This document shows positions 25,354 through 35,132 of a DNA stretch of 64,000 nt, piece by piece (within the stretch, counting starts at the first letter, position 1; every line of letters begins with the position of its first letter). The position numbers and the translations under genes are program-made. The notes beneath the pieces were generated by a model. That model saw only the letters and a program-made list of their open reading frames with translations, was not told the DNA's origin and made no database searches. Source of the DNA: Syntrophaceae bacterium (GTDB lineage: Bacteria > Desulfobacterota > Syntrophia > Syntrophales > UBA2192); assembly GCA_013177795.1 (NCBI GenBank), contig JABLXY010000003.1, positions 165,244-229,243 of the forward strand, written 5' to 3'.

Positions 25354-28073
25354 CTGCGTGACGAATGTTTTTTCTCGATGATCGGCGTGAGCTTTGCCTC
25401 GACGATGCGCATCCTCGAACTTCCGACATGTTCGACGCCCACTCGGATATAAGCCGCTTCCGGGTGAGTCACGAAACGCCGGGTGAAACGCCTCTCGGGG
25501 TACGTCGGCCCCAGAATGAGTTCACCGATCCGCATCTGTGCGGCAGAAAGGGGATACTCCCCCCTCAGGACAGTTCCTTTTCCGTCCATTTGCATGAGCC
25601 ACACCCGGACGAGAGCATGCCCTTCCAAATCCATTTCCAGTCTGTATTCGCGGGCACCGAGAACCGGCACGTTAACCTCTGTCGCAATCGATTGGTTCCA
25701 TGCGCCGATGCCGGATGTCCATATCGTTGACCAGTCGCGCTGGAACAGGGGGAGCCCCGTGTCCGGCAGCGGCTTGTTGGTCATTGCGACCGTCGGTGTG
25801 ATTTCGCTGAAACGGCCCAAAGCTTTACGTCCGCCGGTCAAGGTGACAACCTTCGTCCAGGGAAAGCGCCCGGGTGTCAGGTCGAACATCACACCATCGG
25901 CCTTGTTGCTTGTCTGGGTTAGCTTGTAAATTTGGGTGCCGTCCGCCGAAAAAACCAGCGTCGAAAGATCATGCCTCGAGAGGATTTCCTGCACGACAGA
26001 GTTGTAGATGGTCGGGTTGTAGTAATCGGGAATATGCAGATAATCAACACCCAACTTCTTCAGGTATGTCCAAGCCTCGAATGCATTGTGCTCGCGATAG
26101 AAGGGGAGAAGGCGAGGGTCGTAGCAACTGATCATGCGTCTTTCCGAGTAATACATGTCGGCAGGTCTGAATGACAGCACCGTTGACGAGGGAAGCACGC
26201 GGTCACGAAGGTATTTCATGACCTGGATATGCGGCCACAGAAGCAACTTGTCACTGCCTTCATTGCTGTGCGTGATGCGGATCGTAGCTCTATGGTCGTA
26301 AGGTCTTCCTGTCGCTGAGGAATGTCCCCCCACAACGATTTCATGGCGGTTCACCCGACGGAGGACGCTGGATATCCCGCCGTTGTCCATGAATTTCCCC
26401 AGCAATTCAAAATCTTCCGCATCAATGGCCAGGCGGTTGTCCATGAATTTCCCCGGCAATTCAAAATCCCTCGCATCAATGGGCAGATAGGATTTGAATT
26501 TCAGGTAGGGTGCCCAATTGTAGAGCAGAATGGTGGCTGCCGCTTGTAAGACAAAACAAAGTGCGATGAAGGGAGTAATCAATCTGGAAAAAAGTGATTT
26601 GCGAGCCGGCGCCGTTTTTCCCCCGGATGCGGATATGCTCTGTGCGACCCCTGCGCCTGCAAAAATCGCCACAAAGGGCACCAGAACCAACCAATATCGC
26701 TCGTTCCGGATCATCAAGTCGATTCCCATCAGGATCGAGAGGATGACCCCGCCGAGGTAGCAGAGCACGATCCCCATGGCTGCGAACTGCCATCGCTCCG
26801 GCACGCTGGTTACGTCCCCGCGGAGAACAGCATGACCTTTGGCTTCAACAAAAAACCGCCTGACATAAAGCACCCCACCCCAGGCCATCAACCAGAACGA
26901 GATGGAATAGGCCTCGAATGCAAACCAGCCTTTGAAAACCCCGTACTGCACTCTCTCCAGCCACGAATCAATGCCCCGGGACATGCGAAAGTACTCATCC
27001 CATGCCAATTCCTTCATGGAGAAGACGAGAGGGGTATCGCTGATGAGAGAGCCATACAACAGGAGATTGCGAACGTACGGCCATGCGGCAAGCGGCAACG
27101 CGACAACGATCATCGTGCCGAGTTGCCGCATCAGTGAGGTCCAATTGCTCCAGCCGCGAAACAAAGCAGCCGCAACAATCCCCAAAGGGATGAATAAGAC
27201 GGCCTGCGAGTGTGTCCAGAGCGATATCCCAAGAGCAAGCCCCTGTATCAATCCGCGCTGAAACGGAGACCCGTCAATCCCGACAATGGAGGCATACAGG
27301 AGCGTCAGCCCGAGCACAGGCAGGGGATCGATGAGGGCAGAACCCGCTCCCAGGAAAAAAAGAGGAACAGAAATGAAAACGAGGGCAGATAGAATACCCA
27401 GCAGGCGACTGGACAGATTGCCCAATGCGAACACCACGCCGGTCGCCGCCAGTGCAAACCACGGGGCAATCCATCGTATCAACCCGGGCAACTCCGCTTG
27501 CCCCTGGAAAACATAAAAAAGATAAATGAGCGCCGCATAAAGCGGTGGGTGCGTCCAGGGGCCGTAAAAACCTGAATTGCTCAATTCAGGCTGAATCGCG
27601 GGATAGGACAGCAGGTCACGGGTCTCGAAGAGCAATCGCCCGACCGTCGCATATTCCAGAGAGTCATTCTGGATCAGGGGCAGAAATGCCGTATTGGCCA
27701 TCAAGGCCACAATCCAGACCGTTAACAAGCCGGCAAAGACCCATTCCCATCGTCCGATGGGAGTGGGCGTGCCCGGACGCTCAATCTTAGGAAGAGGGCG
27801 GGAAAAGGTCACGGTCGAACACAGCAGGAGCTGCCCGGTAAAAACCACTCCGAGGTGAAAGGCATGACTCGCCCCGCGAAAAACCCCGAGGGCGATGACC
27901 GCAAGCATACCGAGCAGAAAAGGTGCAATCGCAAAGGCGAAGGCGCGCGGGATGCCGGCTTGCCGGGCCGCGTCCGACCAGGGGACAAGCCGCGCCAGCG
28001 CCAGCCCCGCCCCGCTCGAGGCGAGCATGGCCGCCAGCATCCAACCCCACGCGCTCAGCGGAATGTCACTCAT
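25350..28073 (-). CDS. Large GT-C-type membrane glycosyltransferase-like protein
   Basis: A 907-residue polytopic protein. The N-terminal 490 residues contain many membrane segments and NDSLEYATVGRLL near 135, placed like the catalytic Asp loop of GT39-type enzymes. The C-terminal 400 residues are soluble and probably periplasmic, with a beta-rich last part (from about 780). An 18-residue direct repeat (units around DFELPGKFMDN) lies near residues 528-564, encoded by a 54-bp tandem duplication. It overlaps the ligase-like gene by ATGA. It may transfer a sugar from a lipid carrier; the substrate is unknown. Confidence 0.6.
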   Translation of the reverse strand: MSDIPLSAWGWMLAAMLASSGAGLALARLVPWSDAARQAGIPRAFAFAIAPFLLGMLAVIALGVFRGASHAFHLGVVFTGQLLLCSTVTFSRPLPKIERPGTPTPIGRWEWVFAGLLTVWIVALMANTAFLPLIQNDSLEYATVGRLLFETRDLLSYPAIQPELSNSGFYGPWTHPPLYAALIYLFYVFQGQAELPGLIRWIAPWFALAATGVVFALGNLSSRLLGILSALVFISVPLFFLGAGSALIDPLPVLGLTLLYASIVGIDGSPFQRGLIQGLALGISLWTHSQAVLFIPLGIVAAALFRGWSNWTSLMRQLGTMIVVALPLAAWPYVRNLLLYGSLISDTPLVFSMKELAWDEYFRMSRGIDSWLERVQYGVFKGWFAFEAYSISFWLMAWGGVLYVRRFFVEAKGHAVLRGDVTSVPERWQFAAMGIVLCYLGGVILSILMGIDLMIRNERYWLVLVPFVAIFAGAGVAQSISASGGKTAPARKSLFSRLITPFIALCFVLQAAATILLYNWAPYLKFKSYLPIDARDFELPGKFMDNRLAIDAEDFELLGKFMDNGGISSVLRRVNRHEIVVGGHSSATGRPYDHRATIRITHSNEGSDKLLLWPHIQVMKYLRDRVLPSSTVLSFRPADMYYSERRMISCYDPRLLPFYREHNAFEAWTYLKKLGVDYLHIPDYYNPTIYNSVVQEILSRHDLSTLVFSADGTQIYKLTQTSNKADGVMFDLTPGRFPWTKVVTLTGGRKALGRFSEITPTVAMTNKPLPDTGLPLFQRDWSTIWTSGIGAWNQSIATEVNVPVLGAREYRLEMDLEGHALVRVWLMQMDGKGTVLRGEYPLSAAQMRIGELILGPTYPERRFTRRFVTHPEAAYIRVGVEHVGSSRMRIVEAKLTPIIEKKHSSRR
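26382..26489. repeat. In-frame 54-bp tandem duplication
   Basis: Two near-identical 54-base units (starting at about 26382 and 26436, both containing TTGTCCATGAATTTCCCC) lie head to tail inside the 907-residue membrane protein gene. They differ at only a few bases and keep the frame, adding 18 residues. The high identity suggests a recent slippage duplication. Confidence 0.8.
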
Positions 28074-28129
28074 GGGAACTCATGCCCTGTTTCTCATTCG
28101 GGTTGCGGGGACACGACAGGCCTGCAGAG

Positions 28130-29422
28130 TCATGATTGTACTCGAATCCGGTTGGTCAGGAGGTTCCATCCCAGCATCCGGTTTGCGAGGCATAGCAGGG
28201 CCGAGACGCCAAACACATAACCGAGGGCAGTCCCGAAGGCGGCACCGCTGATTCCCAGAAGGGGGATCAACGCAATGTTGAACCCAATGCTGCTCACCAC
28301 GAGTGTGAGATGCTGCAGTGTCTGCAGACCGGGATGGCCGCTCACCAACATCAGGTTGTCGAAGGGTATAAAGGCGGAAATAATCGTCAATCCCGCGAGA
28401 AGGATGCTCAGGGGGACAAGGCCCAGGTGGAGATCCTTTCCCGGCACGAAGTAGGTCGTCAGGACCCAGAATGCCGCGGCGACGCACAAGGCCACACCGG
28501 CGGCTGAAGGCAGGAGATACGTTCGGGTCTGGCGGAGAAGCTTCCGTGCACCTTCCCACTCCCTGTCCCGGATGTAGCCGACCAGAACCGGATTGTAGTT
28601 GATCCGTACGAATGCCAGCACATGGAACAGCCCGTCGACCAGCATGGCGGCGAAGCTGTAGATCCCCACTTCCCGGTCGGGCAGGAACAGCCCGACGAGC
28701 AGGACATCGATGCGGGAGTTCAACTCGACGAAAATGCCCGAAAGGAGACTTTTGCCGCCGAAAATGAAGTGTTTCCTCGTCCATCCCGAGTCGAATCGCA
28801 GCACGGGAAACATCCCGCAGCGCCTCAGGTAAAGGCACACCCCAAGCGCGGTGACGGACTCGGCGACGAAAAAGCCGAGCGTGCAGATTTCAAAGGGCCA
28901 TGGAGAAGCCGCAACCGCCGTGACCCACAGCATGACGAGGATGTATCGCGTCGACTGCAGCAGGGCAAACGCCTTCATGAGCCGCAGGCCGTTGAGGTAA
29001 CCCAGCAGGACCTTGTTGAGCGGAAACAGCGTCAGCCCCAAAGCGGCATTGGCTGTGGCCGCCTTGACGGAGTCGCTGTCCAGGATCCACCCGAAAAGCG
29101 GTGCGGCGGTGAAAACCATGGCGGCGGCGCTGACCCCCAGCAGGAGAGACCATGCCGAGGCGTTGACCAGGAGGCGACTGCGCTCCTCGGCGTCCCGGTC
29201 GTACAGGGCGGCGTGCCGCAGCACCGAGTAATGCAGGCCGAAGACGGCGATCTGCGACGCGACGATGTAGATTGCGTAGGCCTGATTGAATGCGCCGAGG
29301 GCCGAGGCATCGCGGAAGGCCGCGATGATGAGGTTGATCAGGATGCCGCTGGCCGCAAGGATAACAAGGCTGCCCATGGACCAGGCAATGTCAGTGGTGA
29401 GCTTGTGTTGGAGGAATTTCAT
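28130..29422 (-). CDS. Polysaccharide flippase (Wzx/MATE-like)
   Basis: A 430-residue protein with about twelve to fourteen hydrophobic helices and little else. Its N-terminus (TTDIAWSMGSLVILAASGILINL) and overall pattern match the polysaccharide transporter family that flips undecaprenyl-linked O-units across the inner membrane. With the PglC-like initiator and the ligase/polymerase-like gene it makes a plausible Wzx-dependent export set. Assignment rests on membrane pattern and location. Confidence 0.72.
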   Translation of the reverse strand: MKFLQHKLTTDIAWSMGSLVILAASGILINLIIAAFRDASALGAFNQAYAIYIVASQIAVFGLHYSVLRHAALYDRDAEERSRLLVNASAWSLLLGVSAAAMVFTAAPLFGWILDSDSVKAATANAALGLTLFPLNKVLLGYLNGLRLMKAFALLQSTRYILVMLWVTAVAASPWPFEICTLGFFVAESVTALGVCLYLRRCGMFPVLRFDSGWTRKHFIFGGKSLLSGIFVELNSRIDVLLVGLFLPDREVGIYSFAAMLVDGLFHVLAFVRINYNPVLVGYIRDREWEGARKLLRQTRTYLLPSAAGVALCVAAAFWVLTTYFVPGKDLHLGLVPLSILLAGLTIISAFIPFDNLMLVSGHPGLQTLQHLTLVVSSIGFNIALIPLLGISGAAFGTALGYVFGVSALLCLANRMLGWNLLTNRIRVQS

Positions 29423-29431
29423 GGCGGGGAA

Positions 29432-30088
29432 TCAGGATCGAAGCCGATTCAGCAAGTGGGTGTACAGTCCGTCCGGTAGCAACATGTCGGCGAGCCACGC
29501 CGCCCATTCGTGGTGAATCTGGCAGTATATCGTCGCCAAGCTTGCAGGAGGTCTGCCGTGGTCAAGGGGGTAGGCGGAATAATCAAATTCAATGCTTCCC
29601 TTTTCCCGGGATGCCACATGTTTGACTCTCGGCAGATGGATCGGTGAACTGACCAGGGTTGCCTCCCTGACATTCCTTTCCCTTAAAATGGCTATGGCGC
29701 CCCGGATGTTCGAGTGCGTGCTGTTGGAGATCGTTTCGGCTACGACCGAAGCGGGGTCGTATCCGAGGCGGAGCAAATAGTCTCGCATGAACAAGGAACC
29801 ATAGCTGCCGGATTGGGGTCGGGCGCCGCCGCAGCACAGGATGAGGCCCGAGTCCTTCTGATTCACATACTCGACGGCGTGATGGATTCTCCGCAACGTC
29901 TCATCGTCGATATTCCCGTCGACGTCGAATCCGCTGAAAAGAATCACGGCAGTCCGGTGAGCTGTCATGCGGTCCGAGGAGATTCCCTCCCGGTGGAGCC
30001 AGTAGTACCCCATGGTGCCCGACACGTCGACGGCGACGAGCAGGGCAACCAGAATCAGCCAAACGCGTGCTTGTTTTCTTTGTACCAT
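29432..30088 (-). CDS. DUF218 (YdcF/SanA/ElyC-like) membrane protein
   Basis: A 218-residue protein with one N-terminal membrane anchor (about 9-30) and a soluble DUF218 domain. Conserved family positions are AVILFSGFDVDG, the loop CCGGARPQSGSYGS, YLLRLGYDPASVVAE followed by SNSTHSN, and LVSSPIHLPRV. Members such as ElyC and SanA act in envelope integrity, possibly on undecaprenyl-linked intermediates, which fits this glycan locus. Its biochemical activity is not established. Confidence 0.78.
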   Translation of the reverse strand: MVQRKQARVWLILVALLVAVDVSGTMGYYWLHREGISSDRMTAHRTAVILFSGFDVDGNIDDETLRRIHHAVEYVNQKDSGLILCCGGARPQSGSYGSLFMRDYLLRLGYDPASVVAETISNSTHSNIRGAIAILRERNVREATLVSSPIHLPRVKHVASREKGSIEFDYSAYPLDHGRPPASLATIYCQIHHEWAAWLADMLLPDGLYTHLLNRLRS

Positions 30089-30174
30089 GATGCTGAAAAC
30101 GCGGAATCCGAGGTGAAAGTCCTCCTGGGGCAGGCCGACGGCCGGTCCCGGTCGGGTGCGCAGGGCATAAGGGC

Positions 30175-31200
30175 CTAGGAGTCGGCGTCGAATCGCACTC
30201 CGTACCTCGAAAAGAAATTTCTGACTTCTTTCCAGGTCGGCTCCGGCAGGTAGAGGGTCTTCCTCTTCTCAAGGTCGAACCATGCACGTCTGTTGCGCTT
30301 GAGTTCGAGGACGGCCTCATCGCTCAACGCGGCAAGCGAGATGACTGTGCCGACCTCGGGGATCTGCGTCCACGTCGGTGCGTAAACAAGCCGATGCCGA
30401 ACCGAGTTGCGGTCGAAGTCCAGGCTCAGTGAATCCTTTTCTTCGACGATTGAGACCGATGCACCGCCATACTCGAGGCACCGCGCATATTCCTTCAGTA
30501 TGCCCCGGACCAGCTGATCCTTTTCCTCGAAACTGTACTGCCGAATGTATTCGTCGCCGGTGCGCAGAATCTTTACGGGAACCCCGGCCGCCAAGGTTCT
30601 CGGCGGGACATCCTTGTTCACGAGCGAGCCTGCGCCGATCGTGGCCCCGTCCCCGATACTGACCCCGGCCATGATCTGCACGCGGGGGGGCAGCCATACC
30701 CCCTTCCCAATATGAACGTCCCCGAATGTGACCGGATAACCGTCCAGAAGGGGCTGCCAGGATCCGTGTGTGAAAATGTAGTTTGAGAACCCTACGGCCG
30801 AGTCGTCCCCGATGGTGATGGCTTTGGTCGGGTTGAGAATGCTGTAGGGGAACACTTTGACCCGCTTTCCGATCCGGAGGGACGACTCCGGTGTGATCAG
30901 CCCGCCGATGAAGACCTGTTCCATGACGATCGAATCGTCATCGATCTCGAGGTGCCCGGTACGGATGGCGACGAGCATGTGGATTTCCACACGCTTGCCC
31001 AGCTTGAGCGTTTTGACGTCGATGAAGTTCAGAGGGGATATCCTCGTGTCATCGCCGATGACGATGGACTCGCTGCGAATGACCGAAAGCCAGCCGAACT
31101 GCACATTCTTTCCTATCTTTGCCCCTTTGAGCCGATAATAGGTCTTCTTCAGGAACGAGGGCAGGAGGCCGATCGTCAGCATGCTCAGAATCGGTATCAT
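30175..31200 (-). CDS. Hexapeptide-repeat acyltransferase-like protein
   Basis: A 341-residue protein whose first 220 residues form a left-handed beta-helix of hexapeptide repeats (GKNVQFGWLS, VIGDDTRIS and IGKGVWLPPRVQIMAGVSIG among them), ending in the usual ASL-like cap AAGVPVKILR. The last 120 residues are an alpha/beta domain of unknown function. Such proteins are O- or N-acetyltransferases of surface sugars. It overlaps the amidotransferase gene upstream by ATGA, so the two are made together and may act on the same sugar. Confidence 0.72.
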   Translation of the reverse strand: MIPILSMLTIGLLPSFLKKTYYRLKGAKIGKNVQFGWLSVIRSESIVIGDDTRISPLNFIDVKTLKLGKRVEIHMLVAIRTGHLEIDDDSIVMEQVFIGGLITPESSLRIGKRVKVFPYSILNPTKAITIGDDSAVGFSNYIFTHGSWQPLLDGYPVTFGDVHIGKGVWLPPRVQIMAGVSIGDGATIGAGSLVNKDVPPRTLAAGVPVKILRTGDEYIRQYSFEEKDQLVRGILKEYARCLEYGGASVSIVEEKDSLSLDFDRNSVRHRLVYAPTWTQIPEVGTVISLAALSDEAVLELKRNRRAWFDLEKRKTLYLPEPTWKEVRNFFSRYGVRFDADS

Positions 31201-33305
31201 CGAGGCCGATCTCCTTCTTCAGCCGACGATCCTGTGGCACCGCACCGGGACGCATCGCCTCGCCCCCTGTAGAGTTTCGGCGTCTGATTGATCGCCGTGA
31301 TCGCCTCGGCAAAGGCGATGCCGATGGTGTCCAGATACCACCGGATCGATTCGTACCGGGGCCGGTTTTCTGCCATGGCAAGCCTTTGCGCCTCCTCGCG
31401 ACTCAAGGCACCCTCGCGTATCTGGTTGCTCCGAAACGTGTCTATTTCCGAGAATCCGGCGATCGTGTAATAGCAATAGTTGTAAAAAGCGGCCGTGCCG
31501 TCTCCGATGCGCCACGTCGACGTTGTGTCCGGCGCCAGTTCCCAGTTATACTCGGTCCGAAGGACCCTGTTGATCTCATCTTCGTCCCACCGGATGTATT
31601 CATAGAGCGAGTGGAACTCGGCTCTTGGTTCCGCGTAATAGGAGTAGAAAGACGTCGCGGTGTCAATGAGGGAAGAATTGATATAAGCCGGCGTGCAAAG
31701 GAAATTTCCCAAATAATAGGCGGCGAGGCGAAATTTGTCGCCTGTGCTCAGGTAGTCGATCCGTTTCTTGCCAAAGTTCGGTCGTATACCACAGAGGCCA
31801 ACCTTGAAGTCTGTGTTCTCGAGAGGGTTGGAACACCAGATGTTGAGGCCGATTCCCGTTTCCCTTCGAATCTTGTTTACGTAATAGAAGAAGTGCTTGT
31901 CCCCCGCCATGAAGAGGGGGATCATGCCGAGCCGAGGCCGTTTCAGCCAGGCGTGGACGTTCTTCTGGATGTTCTCCCGCTTTCTGGCAATGTCAGCGGA
32001 CACGAGGATGTTTTCTATGCCGAGTTTGCCGCAGACGCGGGCGACATTACGCCTCGCGAGGTCCGTGATCATCCCCCAATCATACGTGAAGGTCAAGGGG
32101 GTCATGTTCAGCTCCTTCACGATGAAATGAAGGCCGTAGCTGCTGTCCCGGCCGCCGCTGAAAGCGACGATGCAGTCGGGCTCTCCGTTGCGGCTGCGGT
32201 AGGGTGCCAGGATCTCTTTCAAGTCCTCGATGCGCCCCCCCTGATTCTTCGGCACGTAATGTCGGCAGTAGTTGCATACACCCTCTGAGTCGAATTCGAT
32301 GAATGGAAAGGTTTCCGGCAGGATGCAGCGCGTGCAGCGGCGCAGCTTGCTGATCTCCTCCACGTTGTACTGCAGCATGCGCCTCTCCCCGTCGTAGACC
32401 GCTCCGCGGTAGTTCCCGGACTTCAGGGCAAAGGGGATCGGCGCCACTTCTTTCGGGGAGTAATCGACTATCTTGTCCTGCTCCTTCGCGGTCGAACAAT
32501 CTGCGGGAACGTCCGTCGCGCCCCTCAGGGAGAAGGAATGCACCGAGCACGTCGCGATGTCTATGACCATGGCGCTTCCCGGTCTCAACCACAGGATGGG
32601 GATCGTCGTGCACGCTACATCCTTGAGCATCGTTTTGAGAATGTACCGCTCCGAGGCGAAAAAGAAGGTTTCCGCGGTGAGATCGTGGGCGTAGTAAAAG
32701 GAACCCGTGTTGGTCGCTACGAGAAGTTTGTCCCGGTCGTCGAACAGGATCGCGATCGAAGCGGCACCCTCCATCTGCTGGAAAAGGGCTACAACTGAAT
32801 CCTGCAGGGACCTTCCCCTTCGGGTTTCTGCCCGGACAAGGCTGGCGATGATCTCCGTATCGACACCGTAGAGCCGTGTCAAGTCGGGTCGGCTTTCCCA
32901 TAACGCCTGGACATTCGTGACGATCCCGTTGTGCACGACGACGCAGCCGTCCTTGATGACGGGCTGGTTGTTGTCGATGTTCTCCTGAGAGCCATCGGTG
33001 ACGAGCCTGGCGTGCGCAATGACGGCCAGCGGGTTCCGGGCTCCCGGAGCACCCTCGAGAGCGGAATTCCCAGTGATTGCCCCGGCAAAGTACCGTTCAA
33101 ACTCAGGTGACCGGATCAACTTGCTTGCCGGTATCGAACGCTTCAGGACGGAAATCGTTCGCGTCGAAGGATCCTTGACGGCAATCCCCGAGGATTCTTT
33201 TCCCCGTGACTCGGAGAGCAGAAACAAACGCTCAAGGACCCGGCGGGCGAACGGTGCGTCCATAGTCGCGTTTGATCCCGTCACGAAACCGAATATGCCG
33301 CACAT
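31197..33305 (-). CDS. Class-II glutamine amidotransferase fused to a WbpG-type N-acetyl-sugar amidotransferase
   Basis: A 702-residue fusion. Residues 1-260 are an N-terminal-nucleophile glutaminase with catalytic Cys2 (MCGIFGF), HARLVTDGS near 98, HNGIV near 125 and GVDTE near 147. Residues 320-702 match WbpG/PseA-type N-acetyl-sugar amidotransferases: a zinc-type pair C324xxC327 and C344xxC347 around EFDSEGV, then the PP-loop ATP site FSGGRDSS (382-389). In Pseudomonas O5, WbpG receives ammonia from separate HisH/HisF-like proteins; here the glutaminase is built in. I infer that it converts an acetamido group of a sugar to an amidino group. It lies beside WbpD/WbpE-like genes. Confidence 0.82.
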   Translation of the reverse strand: MCGIFGFVTGSNATMDAPFARRVLERLFLLSESRGKESSGIAVKDPSTRTISVLKRSIPASKLIRSPEFERYFAGAITGNSALEGAPGARNPLAVIAHARLVTDGSQENIDNNQPVIKDGCVVVHNGIVTNVQALWESRPDLTRLYGVDTEIIASLVRAETRRGRSLQDSVVALFQQMEGAASIAILFDDRDKLLVATNTGSFYYAHDLTAETFFFASERYILKTMLKDVACTTIPILWLRPGSAMVIDIATCSVHSFSLRGATDVPADCSTAKEQDKIVDYSPKEVAPIPFALKSGNYRGAVYDGERRMLQYNVEEISKLRRCTRCILPETFPFIEFDSEGVCNYCRHYVPKNQGGRIEDLKEILAPYRSRNGEPDCIVAFSGGRDSSYGLHFIVKELNMTPLTFTYDWGMITDLARRNVARVCGKLGIENILVSADIARKRENIQKNVHAWLKRPRLGMIPLFMAGDKHFFYYVNKIRRETGIGLNIWCSNPLENTDFKVGLCGIRPNFGKKRIDYLSTGDKFRLAAYYLGNFLCTPAYINSSLIDTATSFYSYYAEPRAEFHSLYEYIRWDEDEINRVLRTEYNWELAPDTTSTWRIGDGTAAFYNYCYYTIAGFSEIDTFRSNQIREGALSREEAQRLAMAENRPRYESIRWYLDTIGIAFAEAITAINQTPKLYRGRGDASRCGATGSSAEEGDRPR

Positions 33306-33315
33306 GTGTGCACCT

Positions 33316-34140
33316 TCACCTTGAGGTTGGTGTAGCCCGGCTTATCCCTGACTTTGCGTTTTCTGCCGGGCGAAAATTGCGAACCAGAGCCTTTGTGAGA
33401 TTTGTCATCCCATCCTTCAGGGCCTGGATAATCCAATCCAACGGATTGTGGCTCCACCTTTCCGGATGGGTCAGAAGGATCAGCCTCGGATGGGGATGGT
33501 AACGGATATGGGTGAGGAGATCATCCCCCGTTAGAATGTTCGCCTGGACACGCGAATTCACTCTGTCGCGGAGCTTGTGTTTTTCCGAGTCCCAAGTCCT
33601 TCCCGTGTCGCTTAGATAGAGGATATCGGCGTAATCGATGTCCTCATTTGCATCGCCCAAGAGATCCATCGGTTCGAAGGCGCCCTGCTGCCGCAGTCGT
33701 CGAACCAGGAGTCGGTTGTCGTAGCGACTCAGGGGCCGGCCGTGGAAGGCGACCGTCCGCACGGGGACGATGTCCCGAAACTTCTGCAGTGTTTCGGCAA
33801 ATGCGCTGGAGGCAGCGTTTAAATCGCCTCCCGTATCGGAGAGGGATTCGTAATGGTACCCGATTTCGTGTCCGAGGCTGTGGATCTGCCGCATGACTTC
33901 GGGAATGAACGTGTGGGGTTTCGCCCGGAAATAGTAAGTCGACCGGACATCCAAGTCGCGTTCCAGCAGAGCCATACGAAGTGCATGGCGTGGTCTGCGG
34001 TCGACATCGTGCTTGAGGAGGCAGAAACTCGCGGGCTTTGGATCGGCTAAAAAGTATTCGTCGAAACGAAGGATGGTCGGATATCGCTCCTTGATCGCTT
34101 CCACATACCCGCGGTAGGCTGCCAGGGTGAAATCCCGCAT
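33316..34140 (-). CDS. Polysaccharide deacetylase-like protein (CE4 fold)
   Basis: A 274-residue protein with the deacetylase-fold signatures CLLKHDVDRRP (motif 1, two Asp; about 41-51), GHEIGYHYES (motif 2) and a later RTVAFHGRP. CE4 enzymes remove N- or O-acetyl groups from glycans with a metal bound by Asp and His. I start at ATG 34140, two bases after the preceding stop. It has no signal peptide, so a cytoplasmic sugar-intermediate substrate is likely. It sits between the amidotransferase fusion and a GT2 gene. Confidence 0.75.
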   Translation of the reverse strand: MRDFTLAAYRGYVEAIKERYPTILRFDEYFLADPKPASFCLLKHDVDRRPRHALRMALLERDLDVRSTYYFRAKPHTFIPEVMRQIHSLGHEIGYHYESLSDTGGDLNAASSAFAETLQKFRDIVPVRTVAFHGRPLSRYDNRLLVRRLRQQGAFEPMDLLGDANEDIDYADILYLSDTGRTWDSEKHKLRDRVNSRVQANILTGDDLLTHIRYHPHPRLILLTHPERWSHNPLDWIIQALKDGMTNLTKALVRNFRPAENAKSGISRATPTSR

Positions 34141-34142
34141 GG

Positions 34143-35090
34143 TTACTTCAGGTCTTTGTTGTATTCCATGTCGAACCACATGGCAAAGAACAGGCACTGC
34201 AGGCCGAGACCGAAAGAGAACATCCAGGCAATCGCCGTCAATTCGGGGGCAAAGCCCAGGGTGATCCACAAGTAGATCAACCGGATGAAGAGGACCCCGC
34301 TCAGGCCGAACAGGACGAAACCGAGCATGTAAAAGAATATCAGGGGATGAAAATCCCGAACGATGTACTTCTCCTTCATGCGCCAGAGAAACAGCTTTAC
34401 CAGAAGCCAGCTGATCGTGAAAAGGACTTTCCGAACCTTGAGTCTCGATATTTCCCCGACGTTGTAGACCGGCTTGACCGGGACATCCCGCACCTTGAAC
34501 CGATAGAGGTTCAGGCGGACCAGGAGATCGTTGGGCTGGCCGTATCGCTTGTACATCTGATCCCAGTCGATGGTTTGCAGGGCTTTCTTGCTGATCGCCG
34601 TGTACCCCGTCTGTGAATCAGCTATGTGCCAGTAGCCGGACGCGATCTTGGTCAGAAACGAGAGCGCCGCGTTTCCGAAGTAACGGACCTTCGGGATTTC
34701 CTTGAACGCCTCGCCGGTGAACAGACGGTTTCCCTTCGAGTAGTCCACCTCGCCGCTCACGACAGGGTCGAGCAGATTCGGCAAGTCCTCCGGGGCCATC
34801 TGGCCATCCCCGGCCATTACGACGGCGACGTCGGCCCCTCGGTCCCGGGCCCATTTGTAGCCTGTGGCGATCGCCCCTCCGACACCCTGGTTGACCTCGT
34901 GGTTGATCAGAACCACACGTCCGTCATGCTTTTGGTATTCCTCGACGACGGCGGCCGTCCGGTCCCTGCTGGCATCATTGACGATGACGATATGATCCAC
35001 AAAGGCGGGCATCGTCTCGATCACTTTCCCGATCTGGGTTTCCTCATTGTAGCTCGGGACGACCGCCGCCACGGATTTGCCGCGATACAT
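34143..35090 (-). CDS. Glycosyltransferase family 2, dolichol-phosphate-mannose-synthase-like, with C-terminal membrane helices
   Basis: A 315-residue GT2 protein. AAVVPSYNEETQIGKVI starts the GT-A domain, IVNDASRDRT is the nucleotide site, and MAGDGQMAPEDL carries the metal-binding acids. Two membrane helices lie near 248-300. This architecture transfers a sugar to polyprenyl phosphate, which GT-C enzymes then use as donor; two GT-C-like proteins are encoded in the window (17881, 25350). The link is inferred. Confidence 0.82.
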   Translation of the reverse strand: MYRGKSVAAVVPSYNEETQIGKVIETMPAFVDHIVIVNDASRDRTAAVVEEYQKHDGRVVLINHEVNQGVGGAIATGYKWARDRGADVAVVMAGDGQMAPEDLPNLLDPVVSGEVDYSKGNRLFTGEAFKEIPKVRYFGNAALSFLTKIASGYWHIADSQTGYTAISKKALQTIDWDQMYKRYGQPNDLLVRLNLYRFKVRDVPVKPVYNVGEISRLKVRKVLFTISWLLVKLFLWRMKEKYIVRDFHPLIFFYMLGFVLFGLSGVLFIRLIYLWITLGFAPELTAIAWMFSFGLGLQCLFFAMWFDMEYNKDLK

Positions 35091-35132
35091 GATAAGAGTT
35101 CCTTTCCCGTTGGTCAGGTCTAGCCCGCCGCT

